DNA of 64,000 nucleotides from Paenibacillus_AR sp051594765 (lineage in GTDB: Bacteria > Bacillota > Bacilli > Paenibacillales > NBRC-103111), in NCBI RefSeq assembly GCF_051594765.1, contig NZ_JBPPGJ010000023.1, positions 17,403 through 81,402 on the forward strand, written 5' to 3'. The notes below the pieces were generated by a model. The model had not been told where the DNA came from, did no database searches, and worked only from the letters and a program-made list of their open reading frames with translations. The position numbers were made by a program, and so were the translations under genes. Shown piece by piece: positions 6,950 to 14,654 of the stretch (the stretch's first letter is position 1; every line of letters begins with the position of its first letter).

Positions 6950-7753
6950 TTAGGATTTCTTCTTCAGGTAAAACGTATCGGAGCGCAAGCCCCGGCGGAG
7001 CGCCTCCAGCGCAAAAATATCCTGCGGCGCAATATTGCCCAGGTTCACGTCCGGACCCAGCATCTGGATCAGATGAACCTGCTGCTGCTTCTGCGGCGCT
7101 TCCCACAAGAGCAGATGGGGACCCGGCACCTGATCCAGCACCGCCTGCACCTCATCGTCGCGGCATTCGCCCTTCTCATCGAAAATCCCGACGCCCGCCC
7201 CCGACTCCCGGGCTTCGATCGTAACCAGTTCCGCTCCATGCTCGATGTCGGAGATGACGGTATCGATGAGCTCCTGAACCTCGACTCGGGAGCCCCAGCC
7301 TTTTTTGCCGTATTCGGTGTAGACCTTGAAGCCGTTCTCTGCGGCTGTACGGATCAGGGACCGGCGCAACGCCGGGTCCATCTCGATGGTGCCGTCGGAG
7401 ACCTCCACGCCGGTGAACCCCAGCTTCACGACCATCTCGAAAAAGGCGTCGGTCAGCCCATGGGCCACCGCCACCTCAAGAAAGGTGCCACCGGGTATGA
7501 CGGTAATCCCGCGTTCCCGGGCCAGCTCGATCTTCCGCTTCAATAATTCCGGCGGATACAAGGGGGCGGTGCCGAATCCGAATTTGACGATATCGATATA
7601 CGAAGTGGCGGTATCCAACAGGTCTGCATAAGCGTGCAGGCCGAGGCCTTTGTCGATCACCATGGTGATGCCGCTCGCTCTTGGCTTAGGCGACCGGCTG
7701 GCCGTCGGATCCTGCAGCGCCGGGTGCCATACGGCGGGGGTTGTCGGTTCCAT
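6950..7753 (-). CDS. comA: Phosphosulfolactate synthase
   Basis: Adds sulfite to phosphoenolpyruvate to give (R)-phosphosulfolactate. The 267-residue product has the ComA TIM-barrel signatures: MVIDKGLG, DIVKFGFGTAPLYP, VIPGGTFLEVA, GFTGVEVSDGTIEM, KVYTEYGKKG and TIEARESGAGVGIFD. It is followed by comB on the same strand. A promoter that looks like sigma-E lies just upstream, fitting a sporulation role. The N-terminal ~25 residues are Pro/Arg rich and not conserved in my recollection; MVIDKGLG would be an internal alternative. Confidence 0.93.
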   Translation of the reverse strand: MEPTTPAVWHPALQDPTASRSPKPRASGITMVIDKGLGLHAYADLLDTATSYIDIVKFGFGTAPLYPPELLKRKIELARERGITVIPGGTFLEVAVAHGLTDAFFEMVVKLGFTGVEVSDGTIEMDPALRRSLIRTAAENGFKVYTEYGKKGWGSRVEVQELIDTVISDIEHGAELVTIEARESGAGVGIFDEKGECRDDEVQAVLDQVPGPHLLLWEAPQKQQQVHLIQMLGPDVNLGNIAPQDIFALEALRRGLRSDTFYLKKKS

Positions 7754-7778
7754 GTGCGATTCTCCTCGCTGTTATCAA

Positions 7779-7807
7779 AATGTATAGGCTATGAGACCAT
7801 CATATGC
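7779..7807 (-). promoter_or_regulatory. Sigma-E-like promoter for comA-comB
   Basis: On the minus strand: GCATATG (7807-7801), a 14-nt spacer, TATACATT (7786-7779). This matches the B. subtilis sigma-E pattern (-35 kmATATT, -10 CATACA-T) at 6/7 and 7/8 positions. The transcript would start about 18 nt before comA, upstream of its GAGGAG ribosome binding site. Confidence 0.5.
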
Positions 7808-7958
7808 ATGAAAAAAACGTGGGTGCAGGATATTCCTAAAATCGCCCGGGCCTGCATATCGTTAAGTAGGGCCAGTCCCGGACCAAGCCCCCCGCTCTAT
7901 GAAACGGCACATCTTCTAGCAGAAGCGGCAGCGGATTACAAGAAACGGAGGTACAGGA

Positions 7959-8225
7959 ATGATAGACAAATTCGTAATGGGCATGGCATCGCTCCGGCTC
8001 TTATCCGGTTCGATCGAGATCGTCGCAGCGGTGCTGATGCTCCGGTACATGCAGGTGGAAAAGGCGCTTCTCATCAATTCCGGCCTGGCTTTGGTCGGTC
8101 CGATGATCCTGCTGCTCACGACCACCATCGGGCTCGTCGGCATGGCAGATAAGCTGTCCGCCAGCAAGATGCTGTGGATTCTCGCAGGCGTTTCTTGCAT
8201 TTTTTTCGGAATCTTAAAGAAATAA
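7959..8225 (+). CDS. yqhV: YqhV-family small membrane protein
   Basis: An 88-residue protein with three predicted membrane segments (about 8-28, 35-56 and 66-85) and the family features MASLRLLSGSIEI and a C-terminal GVSCIFFGI. It sits directly before spoIIIAA as in B. subtilis, where efp-yqhV-spoIIIAA are contiguous; here lysC to comA have come between efp and yqhV. The ATG follows AACGGAGGTACAGGA. Function unknown. Confidence 0.88.
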   Translation: MIDKFVMGMASLRLLSGSIEIVAAVLMLRYMQVEKALLINSGLALVGPMILLLTTTIGLVGMADKLSASKMLWILAGVSCIFFGILKK

Positions 8226-8229
8226 AGAG

Positions 8230-8257
8230 TCATATTCATGAGGGCGAGGCATATAGA
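8230..8257 (+). promoter_or_regulatory. Sigma-E-like promoter at the start of spoIIIAA
   Basis: TCATATT (8230-8236), 13-nt spacer, CATATAGA (8250-8257). The -35 matches kmATATT well and the -10 resembles CATACA-T. The operon is sigma-E controlled in B. subtilis. The site overlaps the upstream start codons usable for spoIIIAA, so either the promoter or the start is mis-assigned. Confidence 0.4.
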
Positions 8258-9242
8258 TGTGATAGAGAACCGGACAACTCCAACCAGTCAGCCTCAAGAG
8301 AACGCGGGGACGATCTACCCGCTGCTGCCGCCCGCCGTGCGTGAAGCGGTCCGCAGAATGCCGGCGGCGGTGCTGGAAGGGATGGAGGAGCTCCGCATCC
8401 GGGAGGGACGGCCCCTCGAGGTAGTCTATGGCGGCCGCTACGGGTTCATCCGGTCTGACGGCCGGACGGACAGGCCGCCGGAGGAAGCCTACCGGCCAAC
8501 CCGCCAGGACTGCGGGCTCCTGCTGGAGCTCTTGACCCGCCATTCGCTGTATTCCTTCGAGGAGGAGCTGAGGCGGGGATTCATCACCGTCGAAGGAGGG
8601 CACCGCGTCGGGCTCGCCGGAAGGACAGTGCTGGAGGACGGACGGGTCAAGCAGATCCGGGACGTCAGCGGCTTCAACCTCCGGATCGCCCGTGAACTTC
8701 GCGGCTGCGGCCTCCGGGTGCTCCCCGACCTGCTGGACCCGGCGGAGCGCACCGTTCGCCACACGCTCATCATCTCCCCGCCCGGATACGGGAAGACGAC
8801 GCTCCTCCGGGATCTGATCCGCATGATCAGCACGGGAGAGTGGCCGGTGCCGGAGTATGGCGGGGGCCGCAAGGTGGGCGTCGTGGACGAGCGCTCGGAG
8901 CTGGCCGCCAGCGTCCGCGGCGTGCCGAGGTTCGATCTCGGACCGCGGACCGACGTGATGGACGGCTGCCCCAAGGCCGAAGGGATGCTGATGATGATCC
9001 GTTCTATGTCGCCGGAGGTGCTGGCCGTGGATGAGATCGGCCGTCCGGAGGATGCCGCAGCGGTCCATGAGGCCGTACACGCCGGAATCCGGGTGCTGGC
9101 CACCGCTCACGGCTCCAATCGGGAGGACGCCCTCCGGCGTCCGGCCCTTCGGGAGCTGGCGGCGGAAGGCGTGTTCTCCCGGTACGTGGTGCTCCGGAAG
9201 GGGACGGCGGGACTCCAGGTGTCTACCTTCAAGGAGGCCTGA
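8238..9242 (+). CDS. spoIIIAA: Stage III sporulation ATPase SpoIIIAA
   Basis: A secretion-type ATPase that with SpoIIIAB-AH forms the mother cell part of the feeding-tube channel into the forespore. The Walker A motif PPGYGKTTLL and the VLAVDEIG Walker B segment are present, together with the N-terminal EELRIREGRPLEV. The B. subtilis start aligns near TIYPLLPP (residues 25-32), so the first ~24 residues are doubtful; GTG 8259 is another candidate and no ATG, GTG or TTG lies between it and the conserved part. First gene of an eight-gene operon. Confidence 0.92.
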   Translation: MRARHIDVIENRTTPTSQPQENAGTIYPLLPPAVREAVRRMPAAVLEGMEELRIREGRPLEVVYGGRYGFIRSDGRTDRPPEEAYRPTRQDCGLLLELLTRHSLYSFEEELRRGFITVEGGHRVGLAGRTVLEDGRVKQIRDVSGFNLRIARELRGCGLRVLPDLLDPAERTVRHTLIISPPGYGKTTLLRDLIRMISTGEWPVPEYGGGRKVGVVDERSELAASVRGVPRFDLGPRTDVMDGCPKAEGMLMMIRSMSPEVLAVDEIGRPEDAAAVHEAVHAGIRVLATAHGSNREDALRRPALRELAAEGVFSRYVVLRKGTAGLQVSTFKEA

Positions 9243-9289
9243 CCGCCGCTTCGGCCCGACCCTTACCGCCTACCGAAGGAGGGAAAGCC

Positions 9290-9808
9290 ATGCTCAAGCT
9301 GATCGGGGCCGTCTTCATTCTCTTCGCCGGAACGATGCTGGGCTTCTACCAGTCGCTCCAGCTGTCGGCCCGGCAAAGACAGATCCGGCAGACGGTCCAA
9401 GCGCTCCAGCGTCTCGAGACCGAGATCCTGTACGGGTACACGCCGCTTCCGGAAGCACTGGCCGGTGTGGCTGCCTCCTTGAACGGTCCGGTATCCGTCC
9501 TGTTCGCCAAGGTCGCCGAGGAGCTGGAGAAGGGGGAGGCGGATACGGCTGCGGCAGGCTGGAGGCGGTCCGTCGAGGCCATCTGGTCCCACACTGCCAT
9601 GAAGCGCAACGAGCGCGAGACGCTGCTTGCCCTGGGCTCCGTGCTGGGTCGCAGCGACCGGACGGATCAGGCCAAGCACCTGCGCCTCGCAGCCGGCGTC
9701 CTTCAAGCCGAGGAGACGGCGGCGGGCGAAGACAACCGGCGGTACGGCACCATGTGGCGCAGCCTCGGGCTCCTCTCCGCCGTGCTGATCGTCATCCTAA
9801 TGTACTGA
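9290..9808 (+). CDS. spoIIIAB: Stage III sporulation protein SpoIIIAB
   Basis: A 172-residue membrane protein resembling GspF-type secretion proteins and thought to connect the SpoIIIAA ATPase to the channel. One N-terminal membrane segment (about 5-20), a helical cytoplasmic region with the LQRLETEILYGYTPLPEAL motif typical of the family, and a C-terminal membrane segment (about 153-172). The ATG is preceded by GGAGGGAAAGCC. Second gene of the spoIIIA operon. Confidence 0.93.
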   Translation: MLKLIGAVFILFAGTMLGFYQSLQLSARQRQIRQTVQALQRLETEILYGYTPLPEALAGVAASLNGPVSVLFAKVAEELEKGEADTAAAGWRRSVEAIWSHTAMKRNERETLLALGSVLGRSDRTDQAKHLRLAAGVLQAEETAAGEDNRRYGTMWRSLGLLSAVLIVILMY

Positions 9809-9823
9809 TGCAGGAGGCCCTCC

Positions 9824-10027
9824 ATGAATGTAGATGTGAACGCGATCTTTCAAATCGCCGGAATCGGCATCATCATCGCCATGATCCACACCGTCCTGAA
9901 GCAGATGGGCAAGGAGGACATGGCCCACTGGGTGACCTTGATCGGCTTCGTCGTCGTGCTCTTTATGGTCGTCAGCATGCTCAACGAGCTGTTCCAGGAA
10001 ATCAAGACCATCTTCTTGTTCCAATAG
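9824..10027 (+). CDS. spoIIIAC: Stage III sporulation protein SpoIIIAC
   Basis: A 67-residue protein with two hydrophobic segments (about 7-24 and 35-52), the expected SpoIIIAC size. It carries the family segments IFQIAGIGIIIAMIHTVLKQMGKED and ends at LFQEIKTIFLFQ. The ATG follows GCAGGAGGCCCTCC. It lies between spoIIIAB and spoIIIAD in standard order and is a probable membrane component of the forespore-mother cell channel. Confidence 0.93.
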   Translation: MNVDVNAIFQIAGIGIIIAMIHTVLKQMGKEDMAHWVTLIGFVVVLFMVVSMLNELFQEIKTIFLFQ

Positions 10028-10038
10028 GCGGTGGGACT

Positions 10039-10428
10039 GTGGAAATCGTACAAGTCGTAGCGCTCGGGCTCATCGTGACCGTCCTCGCCCTGATCCTGAA
10101 GGAACAGAAGCCGGTCTTCGCCTTCCTCCTGATCAGCTTCACAGGCGTGGCCATCTTCTTGTTCCTCCTGGGCAAGATCTCCTCGGTCATCGGGATCCTA
10201 CAGCAGCTGGCGGATAAGTCGCAGGTCAACCACATGTTTTTCATCACGATTCTGAAAATCATCGGCATCGCCTACATCGCCGAATTCGGCGCGCAGGTCG
10301 TACGGGATGCGGGACAGGAGTCCATCGCGTCCAAGATTGAACTGGCAGGCAAAATCCTCATCATGGTCATGGCCATACCGATCATTACGGTGATCATCGA
10401 AACAGTGATGAAGCTGATGCCGGCATGA
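10039..10428 (+). CDS. spoIIIAD: Stage III sporulation protein SpoIIIAD
   Basis: A 129-residue membrane protein with three or four hydrophobic segments, starting VEIVQVVALGLIVTVLALILK. GTG at 10039 is chosen because it lies 11 nt after the spoIIIAC stop and gives the usual family length; the open frame extends far upstream through spoIIIAA-AB without coding character. The conserved QVNHMFFITILKIIGIAYIAEFG stretch is characteristic. Fourth gene of the operon. Confidence 0.93.
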   Translation: MEIVQVVALGLIVTVLALILKEQKPVFAFLLISFTGVAIFLFLLGKISSVIGILQQLADKSQVNHMFFITILKIIGIAYIAEFGAQVVRDAGQESIASKIELAGKILIMVMAIPIITVIIETVMKLMPA

Positions 10429-10447
10429 TGAACAAGGGGGCTTTCCC

Positions 10448-11632
10448 ATGATAAGACGCAGCCCGAAGCTCCCCGTATGGCTGGCGGCCGTATGGCTCCT
10501 GCTCTTCGGCTTCGCGGGCACGGCGTTCTCCGCCGGTCCCATGGATCCGCTGGTCAAGGGGCAGGCGGAACGGCTACCGACGGACCAGGTCGAGCAATAT
10601 TGGAGCCAGCTGATGACCGAGTACGGCGGCTATTTTCCGGAGGGCCGGACACCGGGCTTCTCGGACATGCTGCTCCCGGGCGGAGAAGGGTTCGGACTGA
10701 AGAAGCTGCTGGGCGGATTCTTCCGGTTCTTCTTCCACGAGGTGCTGGCAAGTGGCAAGCTGCTGGCGGCCATCGTCGTCCTGACGGTATTCAGCATGAT
10801 CCTGGAGTCGCTGCAGAGTGCCTTCGAGCGCAAGAATGTGAGCAAGATCGGATATGCCATCTGCTACATGGTGCTGATCGTCATCGCCATCAACAGCTTC
10901 AGCCTGGCCATCGGCTATGCCAAGGATTCCATCTCCACCATGATCCATTTCATGATCGCCATCGTCCCGCTGCTCCTGACGCTCATGGCCTCCATGGGCA
11001 ACCTGTCCTCGGTGACGGTGATGCATCCGCTGATCATCTTCATGATCAATACCATGGGAACGGTCATCTATTACGTGGTCTTCCCGCTGCTGTTCTTCTC
11101 GGTGGTGCTGCATATCGCAAGCTCCATCTCGGATAAGTACAAGGTGACCCAGCTGGCCAAGCTGCTGCAAAAAACGGGAGTCGCCATCATGGGCGGGATG
11201 GTCACGATCTTCCTGGGCGTATTGTCCGTCCAAGGGGTGACGGGAGCCGTCACCGACGGGGTGGGCATCCGCACAGCCAAGTATATTACGGGCAACTTCG
11301 TGCCGGTGGTAGGCAAGCTCTTCACGGACGCTTCCGACACGGTCATCGGCGCCTCGCTACTGGTCAAGAACGCCATCGGCCTTGCCGGCGTGGTGATGAT
11401 CATCTTCATCTGCGCCTTCCCGGCCATCAAGATTCTGACCATGGCGCTCATCTACCATGTGTCCTCCGCGGTGCTGCAGCCCTTGGGCGACAGTCCCATC
11501 GTGAAGACGCTGGAGACCATCGGCAAGAGCATGATGTATGTGTTCGCCGCCCTGGCGGCCGTCGGGTTCCTGTTCTTCCTGGCCATTACCATCCTGATTA
11601 CGGCGAGCAACGTGTCCGTGATGGTCCGATAG
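10448..11632 (+). CDS. spoIIIAE: Stage III sporulation protein SpoIIIAE
   Basis: A 394-residue polytopic membrane protein of the SpoIIIA-SpoIIQ channel. It begins with a signal-like segment (residues 8-27, ending near AFSAGP), has an extracytoplasmic stretch to about 95, then about seven membrane segments including VVLTVFSMILESLQSAF and the repeated Ile/Val-rich helices up to the C-terminus. Length and order match the family. The ATG is preceded by AAGGGGGCTTTCCC. Confidence 0.93.
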   Translation: MIRRSPKLPVWLAAVWLLLFGFAGTAFSAGPMDPLVKGQAERLPTDQVEQYWSQLMTEYGGYFPEGRTPGFSDMLLPGGEGFGLKKLLGGFFRFFFHEVLASGKLLAAIVVLTVFSMILESLQSAFERKNVSKIGYAICYMVLIVIAINSFSLAIGYAKDSISTMIHFMIAIVPLLLTLMASMGNLSSVTVMHPLIIFMINTMGTVIYYVVFPLLFFSVVLHIASSISDKYKVTQLAKLLQKTGVAIMGGMVTIFLGVLSVQGVTGAVTDGVGIRTAKYITGNFVPVVGKLFTDASDTVIGASLLVKNAIGLAGVVMIIFICAFPAIKILTMALIYHVSSAVLQPLGDSPIVKTLETIGKSMMYVFAALAAVGFLFFLAITILITASNVSVMVR

Positions 11633-11645
11633 GAGGGATGCGCGA

Positions 11646-12362
11646 ATGATGGGGTGGTTAAGCGATTGGCTGAAGCAAGTGATTCTCATCATCCTCTTGG
11701 CCGCCTTCGTAGACCTGCTGCTGCCGAACCAGACGATGCAGCGGTACGTGAAGACCGTCGTCAGCCTGTTCATCCTGATGGTGCTCCTTACTCCCGTGTT
11801 CGAGCTGTTCCAGCGGGGCTGGGATGCGGATAAGCTCCTGGCGGAAGCGGAGCGGCTGCAGTCAGAGGCCAAGGCCGGCGGGGCAGGGCCCCAAAAGAGC
11901 TCTCTCCGGAGCCTGGCGGAGATCATGGAGGATTCCCGCAAGCTTCAGGCGGGGAACGGGGAGGACGCCAAGAAGCTGGCCGAGGCGCGGCTGGCCGAGG
12001 AGATGAAGGCCGGGCTGGAGCAGGCAACCGGCGTGAAGGTTGCAGAGCTTGCGGCTCAGATTAACGTCGATAATCAAGGCAATCCCGCGGTCGGGTACGT
12101 GCGGGCAGTCCTTTTACATAAACAGAAGCTGGAGGCGGCGGCTCCGGCTGCGGCCGATACGGTTCGTCCCATCGCCGGTGTCAAAGTGGAGGCGGTAAAG
12201 CCCGTCACGGTATCCATCGGAACGGCCGCGACGGAAGCCAAGCCGGCGGTGGCGGAAGCTGCCGAGCCGGTGCCGGAAGAAGTCCGATCCGACGCCGAAC
12301 GCTACTTCCGTCAGGAATGGAGGCTGGCGCCGGACAAGATTGTGATCCGATTCGGACCGTAG
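11646..12362 (+). CDS. spoIIIAF: Stage III sporulation protein SpoIIIAF
   Basis: A 238-residue protein with two N-terminal membrane segments (about 9-24 and 35-54, VVSLFILMVLLTPVFELF) and a soluble domain that in B. subtilis has a ring-building fold. Residues ~145-210 are an Ala/Val/Pro/Glu-rich linker longer than I expect for the family. The GGAGGGATGCGCGA before the ATG is a good ribosome binding site. Sixth gene of the operon. Confidence 0.9.
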   Translation: MMGWLSDWLKQVILIILLAAFVDLLLPNQTMQRYVKTVVSLFILMVLLTPVFELFQRGWDADKLLAEAERLQSEAKAGGAGPQKSSLRSLAEIMEDSRKLQAGNGEDAKKLAEARLAEEMKAGLEQATGVKVAELAAQINVDNQGNPAVGYVRAVLLHKQKLEAAAPAAADTVRPIAGVKVEAVKPVTVSIGTAATEAKPAVAEAAEPVPEEVRSDAERYFRQEWRLAPDKIVIRFGP

Positions 12363-12393
12363 GAGATGAGCATGAACGGGAGGTGAGGCCGAT

Positions 12394-13035
12394 TTGGGAG
12401 CATGGTTGAAAAAAATCGAGGAGCTTCTGTCGGGAGGACCCGGCGGAAGCAAAAGAGTGAAGACCTTCCGCTGGCTGATTCTGATCGGGTTGGCGGGATG
12501 CGCGCTCATGATCTTGAACAGTTTCTCGTTTTTGAACATCAAGAACGTCGATCCGATTCAGCAGGGGGCTTCGCCTCCCGGGAATGCGGCGGCGCCCGCT
12601 TTCGGCTCGGGCGTCAGCAAAGAGCAGGCGACCTTCAAGGATTACGAGCAGGCTTATGAGTCGAAGCTGCGGGATATTTTGACCAAGATCGTGGGGGTCG
12701 GCGAGGTGGAGGTGATGGTGACCATCGATTCCACGGAGGAGCTGCAGGTGGAGAAGAGCACCAAGGACACCCAGCAGACGACCAACGAGAAGGCGGGAGA
12801 CGGCGCCACGCGCCACATCTCGGATGTGAGCCAACAGCGGGATCCGGTGACCATGAACCAGTCGGGCGATCAGGTCCCCCTGGTGACCAAGACGATTAAG
12901 CCCAAGATCCGCGGAGTCGTCGTGGTGGCGAAGGGCGCCGAGAACGCTACGGTGAAAAAGCTGATCTCCGATGCGGTGGAGCGGGGGCTGGAGGTGCCGG
13001 CCCACCGGATCTCGGTGATCCCCCGCAAGCAGTAA
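12394..13035 (+). CDS. spoIIIAG: Stage III sporulation protein SpoIIIAG
   Basis: A 213-residue single-pass membrane protein (segment about 26-46) whose extracytoplasmic ring-building motif domain forms a large ring in the mother cell membrane. The family features YESKLRDILTKIVGVGEVEVMVTIDSTEE and KPKIRGVVVVAKGA are clear. TTG at 12394 is used: GGGAGGTGAGG lies about 5 nt upstream and no better start exists. Confidence 0.93.
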   Translation: MGAWLKKIEELLSGGPGGSKRVKTFRWLILIGLAGCALMILNSFSFLNIKNVDPIQQGASPPGNAAAPAFGSGVSKEQATFKDYEQAYESKLRDILTKIVGVGEVEVMVTIDSTEELQVEKSTKDTQQTTNEKAGDGATRHISDVSQQRDPVTMNQSGDQVPLVTKTIKPKIRGVVVVAKGAENATVKKLISDAVERGLEVPAHRISVIPRKQ

Positions 13036-13116
13036 CGAAGCATTTGCCCATTCCGGAATCATCCCGCCAACCGGCGGGCCCCATAAACCCATACCATTAT
13101 TTAGGAGGAATAAACG

Positions 13117-13791
13117 ATGAATACGAAGAGACAAACAATTTGGTTGGTATCCATGCTGAGCCTGATGGTGGTTCTGTCCGCCTACTACCTGTTCACCGAG
13201 GACGTCAGCAAGCTGAACACCGCATCCGACAAGGTCACCCAGGAAGGCATCAAGGTCACCACGGACGTGAAGGATCCCCAAGCCGGCGATCAAGCCGTAA
13301 GCGGCGGCCTGGCATCCAGCACCAGCACTAGCACCGGCAACGCCTCGAAGACCGGCGACACCTCGAAGACCGGCGACGCCAAGGCGGCCCAAGGCCAGAC
13401 CACGGATTCCAAGGTCCTGGAGAAGATGGCCAGCGCCAAATCCGGAGCGGAATACTTCGCCGAGCTGGCCTTCAAGCGCAACCAGGAATTTACCAAGCAG
13501 ATCGAGCAGCTGTTGAACACGACGGCCGATACGAAGAAGTCTGCCGACGAGATCTCCAAGGCTCACGACGAGTATGAGAGAGTCCAAACCATGCAGGCCA
13601 AGGTGGAGAACCTGGAGGATCTGCTGATGAAATCCTACAAGAACGCCATCGTGCTGGAGGAAGGCAAGAAATACAAGGCCGTCGTTCAAGCCGACAAGCT
13701 GGACGCCAAGCAGGCTCAAAGCATCATCGACATGATGATCAAGGAGCTGAACGTCACCAAGGACACCGTGTCCGTCCAATACATGCATTGA
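13117..13791 (+). CDS. spoIIIAH: Stage III sporulation protein SpoIIIAH
   Basis: The mother cell membrane protein that binds SpoIIQ across the intermembrane space to form the channel and help hold the engulfing membrane. Single membrane segment at about 8-25, a low-complexity Ser/Thr/Gly linker at about 60-95, then a YscJ/FliF-like domain with AKVENLEDLLMKSYKNAIVLE and a C-terminal SIIDMMIKELNVTKDTVSVQYM. Last gene of the operon, followed by a terminator. Confidence 0.93.
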   Translation: MNTKRQTIWLVSMLSLMVVLSAYYLFTEDVSKLNTASDKVTQEGIKVTTDVKDPQAGDQAVSGGLASSTSTSTGNASKTGDTSKTGDAKAAQGQTTDSKVLEKMASAKSGAEYFAELAFKRNQEFTKQIEQLLNTTADTKKSADEISKAHDEYERVQTMQAKVENLEDLLMKSYKNAIVLEEGKKYKAVVQADKLDAKQAQSIIDMMIKELNVTKDTVSVQYMH

Positions 13792-13816
13792 TCCGGGGGC
13801 CGGAGGGCATCCGGAG

Positions 13817-13855
13817 AAGGGAGCCAGCCGGACCGCCGGAGGGCTCCCTTCTTCT
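13817..13855 (+). terminator. Terminator of the spoIIIA operon
   Basis: AAGGGAGCC at 13817-13825 pairs with GGCTCCCTT at 13842-13850, with a GC-rich loop and a pyrimidine tail (TTCTTCTCCC). Confidence 0.75.
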
Positions 13856-13920
13856 CCCATCGGGGCTCAGCAGGGCTGCAAGAGGAGGGATAAACGATCA
13901 TCCAATGGTCAATTAAAAGT

Positions 13921-13983
13921 GGGACGCCGTAATAGGACTAGGTTATAATACAGTCTTGTAGTGGAAAAATATTGTGTTATAAT
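13921..13983 (+). promoter_or_regulatory. Putative promoters for accB-accC
   Basis: Two TATAAT boxes lie at 13944-13949 and 13978-13983. The second has TTGTAG at 13956-13961 (16-nt spacer). The first has only a weak -35 (TGGGAC). A degenerate FapR-like sequence overlaps the first -10 on the minus strand. The rest of the 13.8-14.1 kb gap holds a ~110-nt leader with a short inverted segment (TTTGCCAG... CTGGCGCAAA) and no gene. Confidence 0.5.
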
Positions 13984-14096
13984 AACAACGTTGTACTAGT
14001 GCCCGTTTGGCGCGGCGTTTACGGACGACCCATGGATGGGCTTTATTTTTGCCAGTTTGCTGCTGGCGCAAAAAACTCTTGGGAGTGGGACGGCAC

Positions 14097-14582
14097 ATGT
14101 TCAAACTGAGCGAAATCAAGGAATTGGTCAAGCTGATTGACCAATCGTCCTTACAGGAACTCGAAATTCAAAATGAAGGATATAAACTCTCGCTTCGCAA
14201 GCCTAACGTTACGGAGTCCGTGCTGGTGACACATGCTCCCGTACACTCGGCTGTTCCGGCCCCTGCGGGACAGATGGCTCCGGTGGCTGCCGTGGAGGTC
14301 CGCTCCGAGCTGCCGGCCGCCTCCAAGGACGACGACACCGCACACCTTCACCGGATCGTCTCCCCGATGGTAGGGACATTCTATCACGCTCCGTCTCCGG
14401 ATGCTCCCGTGTTCGTCAAGCCGGGGGATAAGGTATCCGAGAAGACCGTCGTGTGCATCGTGGAAGCGATGAAGCTGATGAACGAGATCGAAGCCGAAGT
14501 AAAGGGCGAAGTCGTGGAAGTGCTGGTGGAGAATGGCCAGCTGGTGGAGTACGGACAGCCGTTGTTCCTCGTCCGCACCTAA
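14097..14582 (+). CDS. accB: Biotin carboxyl carrier protein of acetyl-CoA carboxylase
   Basis: Carries CO2 on biotin between biotin carboxylase and the carboxyltransferase (AccA/AccD, not in this window) to make malonyl-CoA. The 161-residue protein has an N-terminal MFKLSEIKELVKLI segment, a Pro/Ala linker (about 45-80) and a C-terminal biotinyl domain with VEAMKLMNEI, the lysine being the biotinylation site. The ATG at 14097 is chosen: GGGAGTGGG precedes it by 6 nt; the upstream in-frame extension is not family-like. accC follows by 72 nt. Confidence 0.95.
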   Translation: MFKLSEIKELVKLIDQSSLQELEIQNEGYKLSLRKPNVTESVLVTHAPVHSAVPAPAGQMAPVAAVEVRSELPAASKDDDTAHLHRIVSPMVGTFYHAPSPDAPVFVKPGDKVSEKTVVCIVEAMKLMNEIEAEVKGEVVEVLVENGQLVEYGQPLFLVRT

Positions 14583-14654
14583 ACGAAAGCTCGCTCGCGT
14601 CTATTTGGGCCGCACCGTTACGGTGCCGGCCGAATCGGAGGGATCAAATTCAAC

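Noticed and set aside
9031..10038. A long open frame upstream of and in frame with spoIIIAD
   Set aside because: It is Arg/Pro-rich shadow coding over spoIIIAA-AC; only the part from GTG 10039 is SpoIIIAD.
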